Shown here: piece after piece, positions 39,006 through 48,001 of the stretch
Layout: every line of letters begins with the position of its first letter
Numbering within the stretch: the stretch's first letter is position 1
Assembly (NCBI GenBank): GCA_028283605.1
Contig: JAPWKH010000033.1
Coordinates: 330,838-394,837, forward strand
Reading direction: 5' to 3'
Length of the DNA: 64,000 nt
Source: Arachidicoccus sp.
GTDB taxonomy: Bacteria > Bacteroidota > Bacteroidia > Chitinophagales > Chitinophagaceae
The notes under the pieces: generated by a model
The model's input: only the letters and a program-made list of their open reading frames with translations
The model's database searches: none
What the model was told of the DNA's origin: nothing
Program-made: the position numbers and the translations under genes

Positions 39006-39031
39006 AGTTATCAGCACAATATATTACCGTT

Positions 39032-39065
39032 AAAACGGCTTATAGCATTCACTATAAGCCGTTTT
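39032..39065 (+). terminator. intrinsic terminator after the OmpR-type regulator
   Basis: Perfect 14-bp arms AAAACGGCTTATAG / CTATAAGCCGTTTT with a 6-nt loop, followed by CGTTTATTT. It lies 27 bp after the regulator's stop. Because the arms start with A and end with T runs, it may work in both directions. Confidence 0.88.
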
Positions 39066-39160
39066 CGTTTATTTGAATTTAAGCAAAATATTCATTTCAA
39101 ATCAGCATAAAAAAGATAAGGGTTATCTTCGCAATACGAAATTACTTATCAGAAGAGATT

Positions 39161-41782
39161 ATGACAGCAGAACAGCAGCGACTTACGGCAAACGCCGAAA
39201 CTGAAGTGCCTCTGGAAAAATGGGGGCCTTATGTGTCAGAAAGACAATGGGGAACTGTACGGGAAGATTATAGCGAAAACGGTGACGCATGGAATTATTT
39301 TCCTTTTTCACATGCTGATAAACGCGCCTATCGTTGGGGAGAAGACGGTTTGGCTGGCATCAGCGATATGTTTCAAAATCTTTGTTTTTGCATAGCGCTG
39401 TGGAATGGTAAAGATGATATTTTAAAAGAAAGATTATTTGGCTTGGGCAATTATCAGGGCAACCATGGCGAGGACGTAAAGGAATTATATTATTACATGG
39501 ATAATATTCCAACGCATTATTACATGCATTATTTGTATAAATATCCTCAGCAAAAATTTCCTTACGAGCAATTGATAGAAGAGAACAAAAAACGCTCTAC
39601 GCTTGATACTGAATATGAAATACTGGACACCGGAATTTTTGATAACGAAGAATATTTCGATGTCAATATTATTTATGCAAAATACGGGAAGAATGATATT
39701 GGAATAAAAATAGAAATTGTAAACCGTGCTGCGAAACCCGCAACGATAAAAGTTTTGCCCACCCTTTGGTTTCATAACCGTATGCATGCGGATGCAAATT
39801 ATTTTCCGCCATCGATCAGTGAAATAGATAATGAGTCGGTCATTGCTTCTCATTCCCGGCTTGGGAATTATTACTTGTATTTTCCGGAAACACAAAACCG
39901 GTTGTATACAGATAACGTTACCAATTTTACAGAGCTCACGTTGCAAAAAGATGAAAATATATTTACGAAGGATGCGATCCAAAAAGCAATAATCAACGGA
40001 GTAAATGTGAAAGAATTACAACAAAGAAAGAGCGGTACAAAATTTTCTCCGGTATATGATTTTTCTTTTAATGCTCAGGAAAAAAAGACATTATATCTGC
40101 GAATATCTAACGAAAAAATCAGCGAACCATTTTTGCAAGGTTCGGAATTTATTTTTCAATTAAGGAAAGAAGAAGCGGATGAATTTTATAGATCGATTAT
40201 TCCGCAACATCTGTCCGAAGATGTAAAAAATATTCAGCGCCAGGCGTATGCAGGATTATTATGGAACAAACAATATTATCATTTCGATATCGAAAAATGG
40301 CTGTCGGTAAATGATGGTATTGCAAGTAACAACGATGCGCGAAAACACGGCCGAAACTGGGATTGGCAACACCTCAAAAATCAGGATGTAATTCTTATGC
40401 CGGATAAATGGGAATATCCATGGTACGCAGCGTGGGATCTTGCTTTTCATTGTATAGCTATTGCGCGAATAGATACCGGATTTGCAAAGCACCAGCTTTC
40501 CCTGATGATGCGTGAATGGTACATGAAACCTGACGGGCAACTGCCTGCCTATGAATGGAGCTTTAGCGATGTGAACCCACCGTTGCATGCTTGGGCTGCA
40601 ATGGAAATTTATCATATAGAAAAGCAACAAAAGGGCGAAGGAGATATTTATTTTTTGAAAAAAATATTCCAGAAGTTACTAATCAATTTTACCTGGTGGA
40701 TTAACCGAAAAGATCCGAACGGCAATAATATTTTTGAAGGAGGATTTTTGGGATTGGATAATATTGGCGTTTTCAACAGAAATATGCCGCTGCATGGCGA
40801 GATGGAATTGGAGCAGGCTGATGGTACAAGCTGGATGGGAATGTACGCGCTCAATATGATGGATATGGCCTTGGAAATTTCTTTATACGATGACTCTTTT
40901 GAAGATACGGCAACAAAATTCTTTGAGCACTTTGTTTTGATTGCAGAAGCGCTGAATGAGTTGGGCATGTGGAATGATGAAGACAAATTTTATTATGACA
41001 CGCTCGTTGTAAATGGCGCAAAGCCGTTGCATCTGCGTATTCAAAGTATAGTTGGCATTACAACCATGTTTGCAGTTTCTATTATAAAGAAACAACCGCT
41101 GAAGCAATTGAAAGATTTTACAAAAAGAATTAATTGGTATGAAAATTATAGAAAGGAAAACGGTAAATTTTGGCCAAACGAAGAAAGGAAAGGCAGCGAT
41201 AAAATTTTAATTTCATTAATACCGAAAGAACGGCTGGTATATTTACTGCAAAGAGTTTTAAACGAAAGCGAATTCCTGAGCGTGGGAGGCATTCGCGGAT
41301 TGTCGAAATTTCATAAAGAGCATCCATATACTGTTACAATAGAAGGAATGGAATTTAGTATTCACTATGATCCGGGAGATGCAACATCAGATTTTTTTGG
41401 AGGCAACAGCAATTGGCGCGGGCCTGTATGGCTGCCTATCAATTATCTGCTTATACAAAGCATCATCAGGTACGGTCAGTTTTATGGCGATAGTTTAAAG
41501 GTTGAATATCCCACAGGTTCGGGGAATGAATTAACATTAATAGAAATTGCTACAGAGCTTACCAGGCGCGTTATCAGCTTGTTTATAAAAGATGAAAACG
41601 GCAGAAGAAAATTAACGGGTAAAGAATACGATTGGTTTTATGATAAAAAAGAAAACAACGATTTGATTTTATTTTATGAATACTTCAATGGCGATGATGG
41701 CCGCGGATTAGGAGCAAGCCATCAGACCGGATGGACAGCGCTTGTAGCGGAATTAATCAGCGAGATACACAGCAAATTATAA
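39161..41782 (+). CDS. GH63-like glucosidase (MGH1-like)
   Basis: 873 residues without a signal peptide, so probably cytoplasmic. It begins VPLEKWGPYVSERQWGTVRE, with the DYSENGDAWNYFPF block typical of bacterial mannosyl-oligosaccharide glucosidase-related (MGH1-like) proteins. The C-terminal (alpha/alpha)6 barrel is visible in WDWQHLKNQDVILMPDKWEY, PAYEWSFSDVNPPLHAWAA, and near the end FFGGNSNWRGPVWLPINYLL and GRGLGASHQTGWTALVAELI. These enzymes hydrolyse alpha-glucosidic bonds with inversion; the natural substrate in bacteria is often glucosylglycerate or related glucosides, which cannot be read here. Length is normal for the family. Confidence 0.9.
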   Translation: MTAEQQRLTANAETEVPLEKWGPYVSERQWGTVREDYSENGDAWNYFPFSHADKRAYRWGEDGLAGISDMFQNLCFCIALWNGKDDILKERLFGLGNYQGNHGEDVKELYYYMDNIPTHYYMHYLYKYPQQKFPYEQLIEENKKRSTLDTEYEILDTGIFDNEEYFDVNIIYAKYGKNDIGIKIEIVNRAAKPATIKVLPTLWFHNRMHADANYFPPSISEIDNESVIASHSRLGNYYLYFPETQNRLYTDNVTNFTELTLQKDENIFTKDAIQKAIINGVNVKELQQRKSGTKFSPVYDFSFNAQEKKTLYLRISNEKISEPFLQGSEFIFQLRKEEADEFYRSIIPQHLSEDVKNIQRQAYAGLLWNKQYYHFDIEKWLSVNDGIASNNDARKHGRNWDWQHLKNQDVILMPDKWEYPWYAAWDLAFHCIAIARIDTGFAKHQLSLMMREWYMKPDGQLPAYEWSFSDVNPPLHAWAAMEIYHIEKQQKGEGDIYFLKKIFQKLLINFTWWINRKDPNGNNIFEGGFLGLDNIGVFNRNMPLHGEMELEQADGTSWMGMYALNMMDMALEISLYDDSFEDTATKFFEHFVLIAEALNELGMWNDEDKFYYDTLVVNGAKPLHLRIQSIVGITTMFAVSIIKKQPLKQLKDFTKRINWYENYRKENGKFWPNEERKGSDKILISLIPKERLVYLLQRVLNESEFLSVGGIRGLSKFHKEHPYTVTIEGMEFSIHYDPGDATSDFFGGNSNWRGPVWLPINYLLIQSIIRYGQFYGDSLKVEYPTGSGNELTLIEIATELTRRVISLFIKDENGRRKLTGKEYDWFYDKKENNDLILFYEYFNGDDGRGLGASHQTGWTALVAELISEIHSKL

Positions 41783-41813
41783 AAATGCAATTGTAAAAAT
41801 TCTTTTATTATTT

Positions 41814-42152
41814 ATGAATGATAATTCAAATTTCTATCATAAAACAGCTCCACATAATTTGGAATATGCAGGAGAAGGTGCAACAAGAGAGATTATCGCT
41901 TATGACAATCAGTTGATGATGGTTAAAGTTTCTTTTGAAAAAGGAGCGATCGGAACGATGCATCAACACATACATACACAGGCAACATTTGTGGAAAGCG
42001 GTGTATTTGAATTTACCATAGGAGAGGAGAAGCAAATTATAAAACAAGGCGATGCATGTTTTATGCCTTCGAATGTATTACATGGCTGTGTATGCCTTGA
42101 GGCCGGCGCGCTGATAGATTCTTTCGGGCCTTACCGGGAAGATTTTGTTTAA
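41814..42152 (+). CDS. small cupin-domain protein
   Basis: 112 residues forming a single cupin barrel. Metal-ligand candidates are in GTMHQHIHTQATFVESGVFE (two His and a Glu region) with the second motif's His in PSNVLHGCVCLE. Such proteins bind metal and small ligands or act as isomerases. It lies 31 bp after the glucosidase and may be co-transcribed with it, but a functional link is not shown. Confidence 0.88.
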   Translation: MNDNSNFYHKTAPHNLEYAGEGATREIIAYDNQLMMVKVSFEKGAIGTMHQHIHTQATFVESGVFEFTIGEEKQIIKQGDACFMPSNVLHGCVCLEAGALIDSFGPYREDFV

Positions 42153-42253
42153 GCCTGAATATTTTGAAATAGTATAAAAAAACAGTTGGCGAACATTGGG
42201 GTACAGGCCTTTCTTTTCAGAGAATTTTCGATCATTATAATTAATTTTCTTTT

Positions 42254-43168
42254 ATGTATTTAAGAAAATATTTTTTGTTCATAACGCTTTCATTATCCAT
42301 ATACTCCAGCTATTCACAAAATATAAAAACAGATTATAAGTTACAGCAACAGCTCGCAACTTTGCTTGATGGTTTTCACGGCGTTGCAGGAGTATACGTC
42401 CGTAATCTTAAAACAAATAAAATTGCAGCCGTAAATGCCGATACGATTTTCCCGACCGCGAGTATTGTGAAAGTGCCGATATTGATAGGCATTTTTGATA
42501 AAATAAACAATGGAGAATTACAATATCACCAGCCATTGCTTTACCGTGATTCTTTAAAGAAAAGTGGTTCCGGATTGATGCAATATTTCAAAGATAGTAC
42601 AAGCACAAGTCTCAATGTGCTTGCCGCTTTGATGATGAGCTATAGTGATAATACGACTTCGCTTTGGTGTCAGTCGCTGGCTGGCGGCGGAGCGGCTATT
42701 AATTCTATTTTGGGACAATTTGGATTGAAAAATACACGCGTAAATTCTTTAACAAAAGGGCGGGAAGAAAACAGAAAACAATATGGCTGGGGGCAAACTA
42801 CACCGCGCGAAATGGCTGAGTTACTGGCTATGATACGCACAGGAAAAGTTGTGAGCCAGCAAGCAAGTGAAGAGATGTACAGGTTAATGACACATACTTT
42901 TTACGGCCAATATTCCGTATCGCAGGTGCCGCCTTATATACAAACCGCTTCCAAGCAAGGCATGGTAAACGATTCTCGTTCCGAATTATTATTGGTAAAT
43001 GCACCGCATGGTGATTATGTTTTTTATATTGCCACAAAAAATATTAAAGACACATCTTGGGACGATACAACTAACGATGCATGGGTTTTGCAACGCAAAG
43101 TTTCAGCAATGCTTTGGAATTATTTTGAACCGAAAGATGGATGGCAAGCGAAAAATATAACTAAATAA
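42254..43168 (+). CDS. class A beta-lactamase-like serine hydrolase
   Basis: 304 residues with a signal peptide ending YSSYSQ. The SxxK motif is Ser70-Ile-Val-Lys73 (TASIVKVPIL) and the SDN motif is Ser131-Asp-Asn133. The KTG-like element is Lys234-Gln-Gly236 (SKQGMVND), that is KQG instead of KTG. The family includes beta-lactamases and related serine hydrolases/DD-peptidases. The changed KTG and the lack of a clear Glu166 suggest it may not be a true antibiotic-degrading beta-lactamase. Signal peptide places it in the periplasm. Confidence 0.85.
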   Translation: MYLRKYFLFITLSLSIYSSYSQNIKTDYKLQQQLATLLDGFHGVAGVYVRNLKTNKIAAVNADTIFPTASIVKVPILIGIFDKINNGELQYHQPLLYRDSLKKSGSGLMQYFKDSTSTSLNVLAALMMSYSDNTTSLWCQSLAGGGAAINSILGQFGLKNTRVNSLTKGREENRKQYGWGQTTPREMAELLAMIRTGKVVSQQASEEMYRLMTHTFYGQYSVSQVPPYIQTASKQGMVNDSRSELLLVNAPHGDYVFYIATKNIKDTSWDDTTNDAWVLQRKVSAMLWNYFEPKDGWQAKNITK

Positions 43169-43210
43169 TTAATTTTATATTTATTATATTCGTTTATTAA
43201 AAAAGCAATC

Positions 43211-43966
43211 ATGAAAAAGAATCTTTTATTATCCATTGTTGCTACTCTTGCTTTTACAAATATGTTTGCACAAGAGAATTCTGTTTTTTATCAACAAAGC
43301 GGCACCTCACGACTTTACACTACAGACGAATATCTGAATGGTAAAATTGTCGACAGTATTAGATTGTCAAATGAGCCATTTGAATCTGTTGATTCAATAA
43401 TAAAAACTGTAAATCGCGGAAATGAAAAAGTTATTGTTTACGATCGAAGCCTTAAACACACAGGAAAAAATGAAGGCATTGTGATGAGAGTGGTACATGA
43501 TGAAAATATTTATTCAATGATTGATAAGCCTCTTCCAAATTTTAAGATAAAAGATATAAACGGCACTACTTATACATTGGACAGTCTTAAAGGGAAACCT
43601 ACACTAATCAATTTTTGGTTTCATACTTGTGGTCCATGTAAAGCGGAAATGCCTGTATTGAACCAAATAAAAAAATTGTATGGCGACAAAGTAAATTTTA
43701 TAGCACTCACATTTGATCCAAAAGAATTGATACAACCCATTCTTGATACACGACCTTTTAATTTTATACAATTAATTGACGCGAAAGATTATGTTGATAA
43801 ATTGAGTATGCACGCGGCGCCAAAAAATATATTTATTGATAAAAATGGAATCATCCGACAAGTGTATGAAGGAGTAGATTTAACTTATAATGAAACTCGA
43901 ACCACAGTGATGCTTAGCAACGGACAAGCGATTATAGATATGTTGAATAAATTGCTTAAAGAATAA
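43211..43966 (+). CDS. TlpA-like thioredoxin-fold periplasmic protein
   Basis: 251 residues with a signal peptide ending NMFAQ. The N-terminal about 100 residues are family-specific. From about 104 a TlpA/ResA-type thioredoxin domain follows: LPNFKIKDINGTTYTLDSLK, then active site Cys140-Gly-Pro-Cys143 in HTCGPCKAEMP and the cis-Pro region SMHAAPKNIFIDKNG. It should reduce or oxidise disulfides of envelope proteins. It is convergent with the HvfC-like gene, 7 bp away. Confidence 0.92.
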   Translation: MKKNLLLSIVATLAFTNMFAQENSVFYQQSGTSRLYTTDEYLNGKIVDSIRLSNEPFESVDSIIKTVNRGNEKVIVYDRSLKHTGKNEGIVMRVVHDENIYSMIDKPLPNFKIKDINGTTYTLDSLKGKPTLINFWFHTCGPCKAEMPVLNQIKKLYGDKVNFIALTFDPKELIQPILDTRPFNFIQLIDAKDYVDKLSMHAAPKNIFIDKNGIIRQVYEGVDLTYNETRTTVMLSNGQAIIDMLNKLLKE

Positions 43967-43973
43967 ATAGTAA

Positions 43974-44738
43974 TTAAATAATTTTTCTTTTATAACCTAA
44001 TATTAATTTATCATCTAAAGCACTTTTAATAAATTGCCAAAGCTTTTTGTCAATCTCATTTGTTCTGATGATGTTCATTTCTTCACAAACATTATTCGCC
44101 AAAACATCAATGTTTATGGGTGCTGCAGAAAGTGTTTCCAGACAATGAAACAATGCCGGAGATAATGAAGTAAATATTACTTCGCTATTTTCAGGATGAC
44201 GATGTAACGATAGAAAATAATGCCCTTTATCATTCCCGGAAATCTGTTTCGCATTTTTCAGATGAACAGGGAAATTGAAATATTGCAAATGCACTTCCGG
44301 ATTTATAACTAATAAGTCTTTTTCAAAATCGCCATTAGCAGAATAAGAAACAGTCTTATCTTCCATCATATACATTTCTACTTCAAGCCATTCAAACCAA
44401 ATCAACTCTAAAAGAAAAGGATATTTTTTTATTAATACATGATTTTTATTTGCCGATAAATATTCATAAAATTCTTTAGGCATATTCCAAACTTGTGGCG
44501 AACTGCAGGCATGATTGCTGAAGAATTCTTTTGTAACATGTAGCCATTCATCACTTGTCAAAAGTTCAAAAGTTAATGGATATGCGGTTTGCAGCATATC
44601 TTCCACCACGTTGAACACAAGGCGACGATATTGAGAAACGTTTTTTTCGTTTACTCTTTCCAATGTTTCATAGTTGCCCGTCCGGCAAAAATTTGCCAGC
44701 TTAGATTGTTGTTCGAATGTTTTAATGAGCGGTTGCAT
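43974..44738 (-). CDS. hvfC: HvfC-like partner of the DUF692 oxidase (DUF2063)
   Basis: 254 residues. The N-terminal DUF2063 domain begins LIKTFEQQSKLANFCRTGNY and continues with RLVFNVVEDMLQTAYPLTFE, a helical domain that in known HvfB/HvfC and MbnB/MbnC pairs binds the peptide precursor and the iron enzyme. Its gene overlaps the DUF692 gene by 17 bp, so the two proteins are probably made in equal amounts. Name is by analogy with the Haemophilus hvf cluster; similarity is at family level. Confidence 0.82.
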   Translation of the reverse strand: MQPLIKTFEQQSKLANFCRTGNYETLERVNEKNVSQYRRLVFNVVEDMLQTAYPLTFELLTSDEWLHVTKEFFSNHACSSPQVWNMPKEFYEYLSANKNHVLIKKYPFLLELIWFEWLEVEMYMMEDKTVSYSANGDFEKDLLVINPEVHLQYFNFPVHLKNAKQISGNDKGHYFLSLHRHPENSEVIFTSLSPALFHCLETLSAAPINIDVLANNVCEEMNIIRTNEIDKKLWQFIKSALDDKLILGYKRKII

Positions 44739-45555
44739 GCGCAGTTTCTTTCAGGGAAGATTTGATGATGCTCCGAAGATGATCCATTTCCGTTTGTAGT
44801 TCTTCCATTTCCGGAATATTGAAATCGCGTTCAAGTAATACCGGAACTTCCTTGCCTAATTTTTTAATTGTATAACCAAATAATTCGTAAACAGGGTCTA
44901 TTATAGCTTCACCATGCGTATCTATAATTAAATCGTCTGAGACTTTCGTGTGGCCCGCCATATGAATATATCGTACTTTATCCAACGGCATTTTATCAAT
45001 AAATTCCTTCGCATTATAATGATGATTAAAGCTGTTCACATAAACATTGTTTACGTCCAGCAACAGCTCGCAATCTGCATTTGCAACAATGGCATTGATA
45101 AAATCAGCTTCGCTCATTTCAGGAGCAAGCGGTGTGTAATAGCTTACGATTTCTATTACTAATTTTCTTTCCAATACATCCTGCACGGTTTTTATTCTTT
45201 CAGATACATGGTTTACGGCATCTTCTGTAAAAGGGATCGGGAGTAAGTCATATAAGTGTGCATTATCACATTTGGAATAACTTAAATGTTCAGAATATAA
45301 TGCTGCCCCTGTTTCCTGAAGAAAAGATTTTATTTTTCTTAGAAAATCAAAATCCAATGCATCCGGGCTTCCGATAGATAAAGACAAGCCATGTGTGAAC
45401 AATGGAAACCTTTCCAAAGCTTTATGTAATTTCTTTTTCCAATAGCCGCCTATGCCCATCCAGTTTTCGGGAGCAACCTCAATGAAATCGGGCTTTAGCG
45501 CATTATCGTCAATTAATTCTTCTGCAAAATCTTTTCTTAAACCGATGCCTACCAT
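44722..45555 (-). CDS. hvfB: DUF692 multinuclear iron oxidase (HvfB/MbnB-like RiPP-modifying enzyme)
   Basis: 277 residues, a TIM-barrel protein. Metal-ligand candidates in order: His55 (THGLSLS), Glu89-His90 (SEHLSY), Glu135 (IEIVSYY), Asp167/Asn169 (LLDVNNVYVNSFNHHY), His198 and His202 (HMAGHTK), His214 (DTHGEA) and Glu242 (LERDFN). This is the pattern of DUF692 enzymes, which use two or three iron atoms and oxygen to convert precursor Cys residues into oxazolone/thioamide or related metal-binding groups. The adjacent precursor and partner genes complete an HvfABC cluster. No gene for the DoxX-like HvfD follows. Confidence 0.9.
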   Translation of the reverse strand: MVGIGLRKDFAEELIDDNALKPDFIEVAPENWMGIGGYWKKKLHKALERFPLFTHGLSLSIGSPDALDFDFLRKIKSFLQETGAALYSEHLSYSKCDNAHLYDLLPIPFTEDAVNHVSERIKTVQDVLERKLVIEIVSYYTPLAPEMSEADFINAIVANADCELLLDVNNVYVNSFNHHYNAKEFIDKMPLDKVRYIHMAGHTKVSDDLIIDTHGEAIIDPVYELFGYTIKKLGKEVPVLLERDFNIPEMEELQTEMDHLRSIIKSSLKETAHATAH

Positions 45556-45573
45556 AACACAGAATTTAAAAAC

Positions 45574-45636
45574 ATAAAAAGTAAAAATTCAAGAATATGC
45601 CGAAGCGGATTTTATTATTGAATTTTTACTTTTTAT
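45574..45636 (-). promoter_or_regulatory. 19-bp perfect inverted repeat between precursor and enzyme genes (likely attenuator)
   Basis: Arms at 45574-45592 and 45618-45636 are fully complementary over 19 bp (ATAAAAAGTAAAAATTCAA and its reverse complement), with a 25-nt loop. On the minus strand it lies 19 nt after the precursor stop and 18 nt before the DUF692 start codon, and U-rich sequence surrounds the descending arm. It would form a partial terminator or 3'-end stabilising hairpin that gives more precursor than enzyme mRNA. Function is inferred from position. Confidence 0.75.
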
Positions 45637-45655
45637 TATTTGGTCGAATATGAAA

Positions 45656-45958
45656 TTAGGATTTTCCGCCACAACCACCTTCTCCACATTTACCGTCTTT
45701 TCCGCATTTGTGGTCTTTACTTTTTTTTGATTTGGTTTTCTTGTCGCCTTTTGATTTTGTAGTGTCCGACTTGCTTTTTTCTCCGCAGGCATGTTCTAAA
45801 TTTTTTGCAACAGAACTATTGTCGGAAAGATTGGCGCGAATGTTTTCGCCGTTGCCTAAATTATTAAAGTTGAATGCAGATGCGGTATTGATTCCTGCGC
45901 CGGTTAATATTGCGCTTGCAGCTAAAACTGAAGCCAACACAGATTTTTTGTTATACAT
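45656..45958 (-). CDS. hvfA: bufferin/HvfA-like RiPP precursor, Cys-rich exported peptide
   Basis: 100 residues. A signal peptide ends near NTASAFN (about residue 28). A hydrophilic Lys/Ser/Asp-rich linker (about 60-82) leads to a short C-terminal core. Cys residues are 58, 85, 91 and 96; the last three are in HKCGKDGKCGEGGCGG, matching the EGKCG-type motif of HvfA/bufferins. In those systems the motif Cys are oxidised to metal-binding heterocycles. The role would be copper or other metal buffering in the periplasm, by analogy. It lies directly upstream of the DUF692 and DUF2063 genes. A second frame across the same DNA (45589-45792) is a shadow. Confidence 0.85.
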   Translation of the reverse strand: MYNKKSVLASVLAASAILTGAGINTASAFNFNNLGNGENIRANLSDNSSVAKNLEHACGEKSKSDTTKSKGDKKTKSKKSKDHKCGKDGKCGEGGCGGKS

Positions 45959-46116
45959 TTTTTTAATTTTATTACTATTGTATGAATAAATTAAATATCT
46001 ATTTTAGCATAGAGATCGATACTAAAGATAGTTTATTATTCAGGAAAGAATAAACGAAAATTAAATTTTATGATTTTTTTGTTTCGATTCTATTGAAGGC
46101 GGCGTATTGAAAACGT

Positions 46117-47883
46117 TTATTTGATTTTAATTTCAAATGGTAGTCTTGTTTGGGAAGTATTCATCATTGATTGGAGATGAAGTATCTGCAACCAGTTCTC
46201 AGAGAAATCTTTACCGAATTGGCCGGCTAAAATTTTTGCACTGGCTTTGTCGTCATTACTTACTTCTGGATTCAATAATTGATCCAGCACGCTTTTCGTA
46301 CGCGGATATTCTTCGATATATGTATCGTTGCTATGAATAAGTTTGGCAGCGTAATGAATAGCGTCCGATAAAGACCCTATCGAATCTACCAATCCGATAT
46401 TAACTGCACGTTCTCCGGTCCAGACTCTTCCCTGTGCAATACTGTCGATATAAGCAGTATCTTTCCTTCTTCCTTCGGCAACGCGTTTTGTAAACGTTGC
46501 ATAAATGCTATCCACGCTTGCCTGCATTAAGTTTCTTTCAGGTTGTGTCATTGTTCGCGAGAGTGTTCCCAAATCGGCGTAAGGACTTGTTTTTACCACA
46601 TCGAAAGTAATTCCCAATTTATTTTTAAAGAAATTACCTGCATTGCCCATCATGGAAAATACGCCGATAGAACCTGTAATTGTATTGGGCTCAGCAAAAA
46701 TATATGTTCCATTGCACGAAATATAATAACCGCCGGAAGCGGCATAATTGCCCATAGAAATGATAACCGGCTTTTGCTTTTTTGTAAGTGTAATTTCTCT
46801 CCAGATCATATCGCTCGCCAATGCGCTTCCGCCAGGTGAATTTACACGGAAAATGATGGCTTTAATATTTGTATCATTTCTTAAATTCCTGAAAATAGAA
46901 ACATAGTTTCCGGAAGATATTTCTTCAGTCGATGTGCCGTCCACAATATCCCCCTGCGCATATACAACAGCAATTTTATCTTTGCCCGAATAAGATTTAT
47001 AATCTGCCGCTTCTTTATAAGTATCCAGCGTTACAAAATCGATATCGTCATCGTTTTTTGTATGTAATAATTGATGTAATTGAGTACGTACTTCATCGTT
47101 GTAATACAATCCGTCTACAAGCTTATACTTTAATGCATCGTTTGCAGTTTGTATGGATCCGTTATTGGCAAAGGCATGCAATTGGTTCGTATCAATGCTT
47201 CTGCTTTGCCCAATTTCTTTTAAATAATTTCCGTAAATATCTCCAAGCCATACAGAGGTTTGTAAACGGTTAGGTTCGGTCATTTGCGTTACACGAAATG
47301 GCTCGGTTGCGCTTTTAAATTTCCCTGCAAAAAATATCTCCGGCTCTATTTCTAATTTATCAAGCAAGCCTTTAAAAAACATTAATTGCGCAGCCATTCC
47401 CCGCCATTCAAGTCCGCCTTGCGGATGCGTATATACTTTGTTGGCAGCAGAAGCTACAAAATATGCGCTTTGGGAAATTGTTGCCCCGTAAGCGATTACA
47501 AATTTACCGCTTGCGCGAAAGTCTGTAATTGCTCTTCTCAATTCTTCGCTTGAAGCAAGTCCATTAGTGTTATCATCGGCTTTGATGTATATTCCTTTGA
47601 TTTTTGAATCGTTGCGGGCATACATTATCATACGGATGACATCGTATAAATTGGGAGGTGTTTCTGAAATTTTTTTCAGATGCAAGCTTAAATTGATTTC
47701 CGGCTGCTGAAAATCTTCATAGGATTTTGACAGATCTAAAACCAACACGCTGTTGTCGTGAATTACAGGTTTATCTGAACTTGAGGCGACACTGATAACG
47801 CCAAGTAAGATAAAAAAAGCAAGTAGTGAAAAAACAACGATTGCCAGTAAAGTGGCAAAAAATATTTTGAAAAAACTCCTCAT
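46117..47883 (-). CDS. sppA: signal peptide peptidase SppA, 67-kDa type
   Basis: 588 residues, the full two-domain type. An N-terminal membrane helix (FFATLLAIVVFSLLAFFILL) is followed by two S49 peptidase domains. The catalytic dyad is Lys190 (GKFKSATEPF) in the first half and Ser383 (ISMGNYAASGGYYIS) in the second. The enzyme digests cleaved signal peptides in the membrane. It is divergent from folK; a good -7 box lies 78 bp upstream. Confidence 0.95.
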   Translation of the reverse strand: MRSFFKIFFATLLAIVVFSLLAFFILLGVISVASSSDKPVIHDNSVLVLDLSKSYEDFQQPEINLSLHLKKISETPPNLYDVIRMIMYARNDSKIKGIYIKADDNTNGLASSEELRRAITDFRASGKFVIAYGATISQSAYFVASAANKVYTHPQGGLEWRGMAAQLMFFKGLLDKLEIEPEIFFAGKFKSATEPFRVTQMTEPNRLQTSVWLGDIYGNYLKEIGQSRSIDTNQLHAFANNGSIQTANDALKYKLVDGLYYNDEVRTQLHQLLHTKNDDDIDFVTLDTYKEAADYKSYSGKDKIAVVYAQGDIVDGTSTEEISSGNYVSIFRNLRNDTNIKAIIFRVNSPGGSALASDMIWREITLTKKQKPVIISMGNYAASGGYYISCNGTYIFAEPNTITGSIGVFSMMGNAGNFFKNKLGITFDVVKTSPYADLGTLSRTMTQPERNLMQASVDSIYATFTKRVAEGRRKDTAYIDSIAQGRVWTGERAVNIGLVDSIGSLSDAIHYAAKLIHSNDTYIEEYPRTKSVLDQLLNPEVSNDDKASAKILAGQFGKDFSENWLQILHLQSMMNTSQTRLPFEIKIK

Positions 47884-47960
47884 AATGTAAAATGCTGATC
47901 TTTTAAGTCCTCCGATACGCTTTCAATTACTATTGCTACATTCGCAGGGAATTGCGCTTG

Positions 47961-47993
47961 CAAATGTAGATGAATAAAAAAATAAATCGGCAA
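47961..47993 (-). promoter_or_regulatory. likely sppA promoter
   Basis: On the minus strand, TTG (complement of 47991-47993) and TACATTTG (complement of 47961-47968) are separated by 22 nt, close to the TTTG-N19-21-TAnnTTTG consensus of Bacteroidota. Confidence 0.5.
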
Positions 47994-48001
47994 TATTATT
48001 T

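Noticed and set aside
45589..45792. 67-codon Lys/Glu-rich frame across the RiPP precursor
   Set aside because: Shadow of the precursor's Lys/Ser-rich linker in another frame, and it crosses the inverted repeat.
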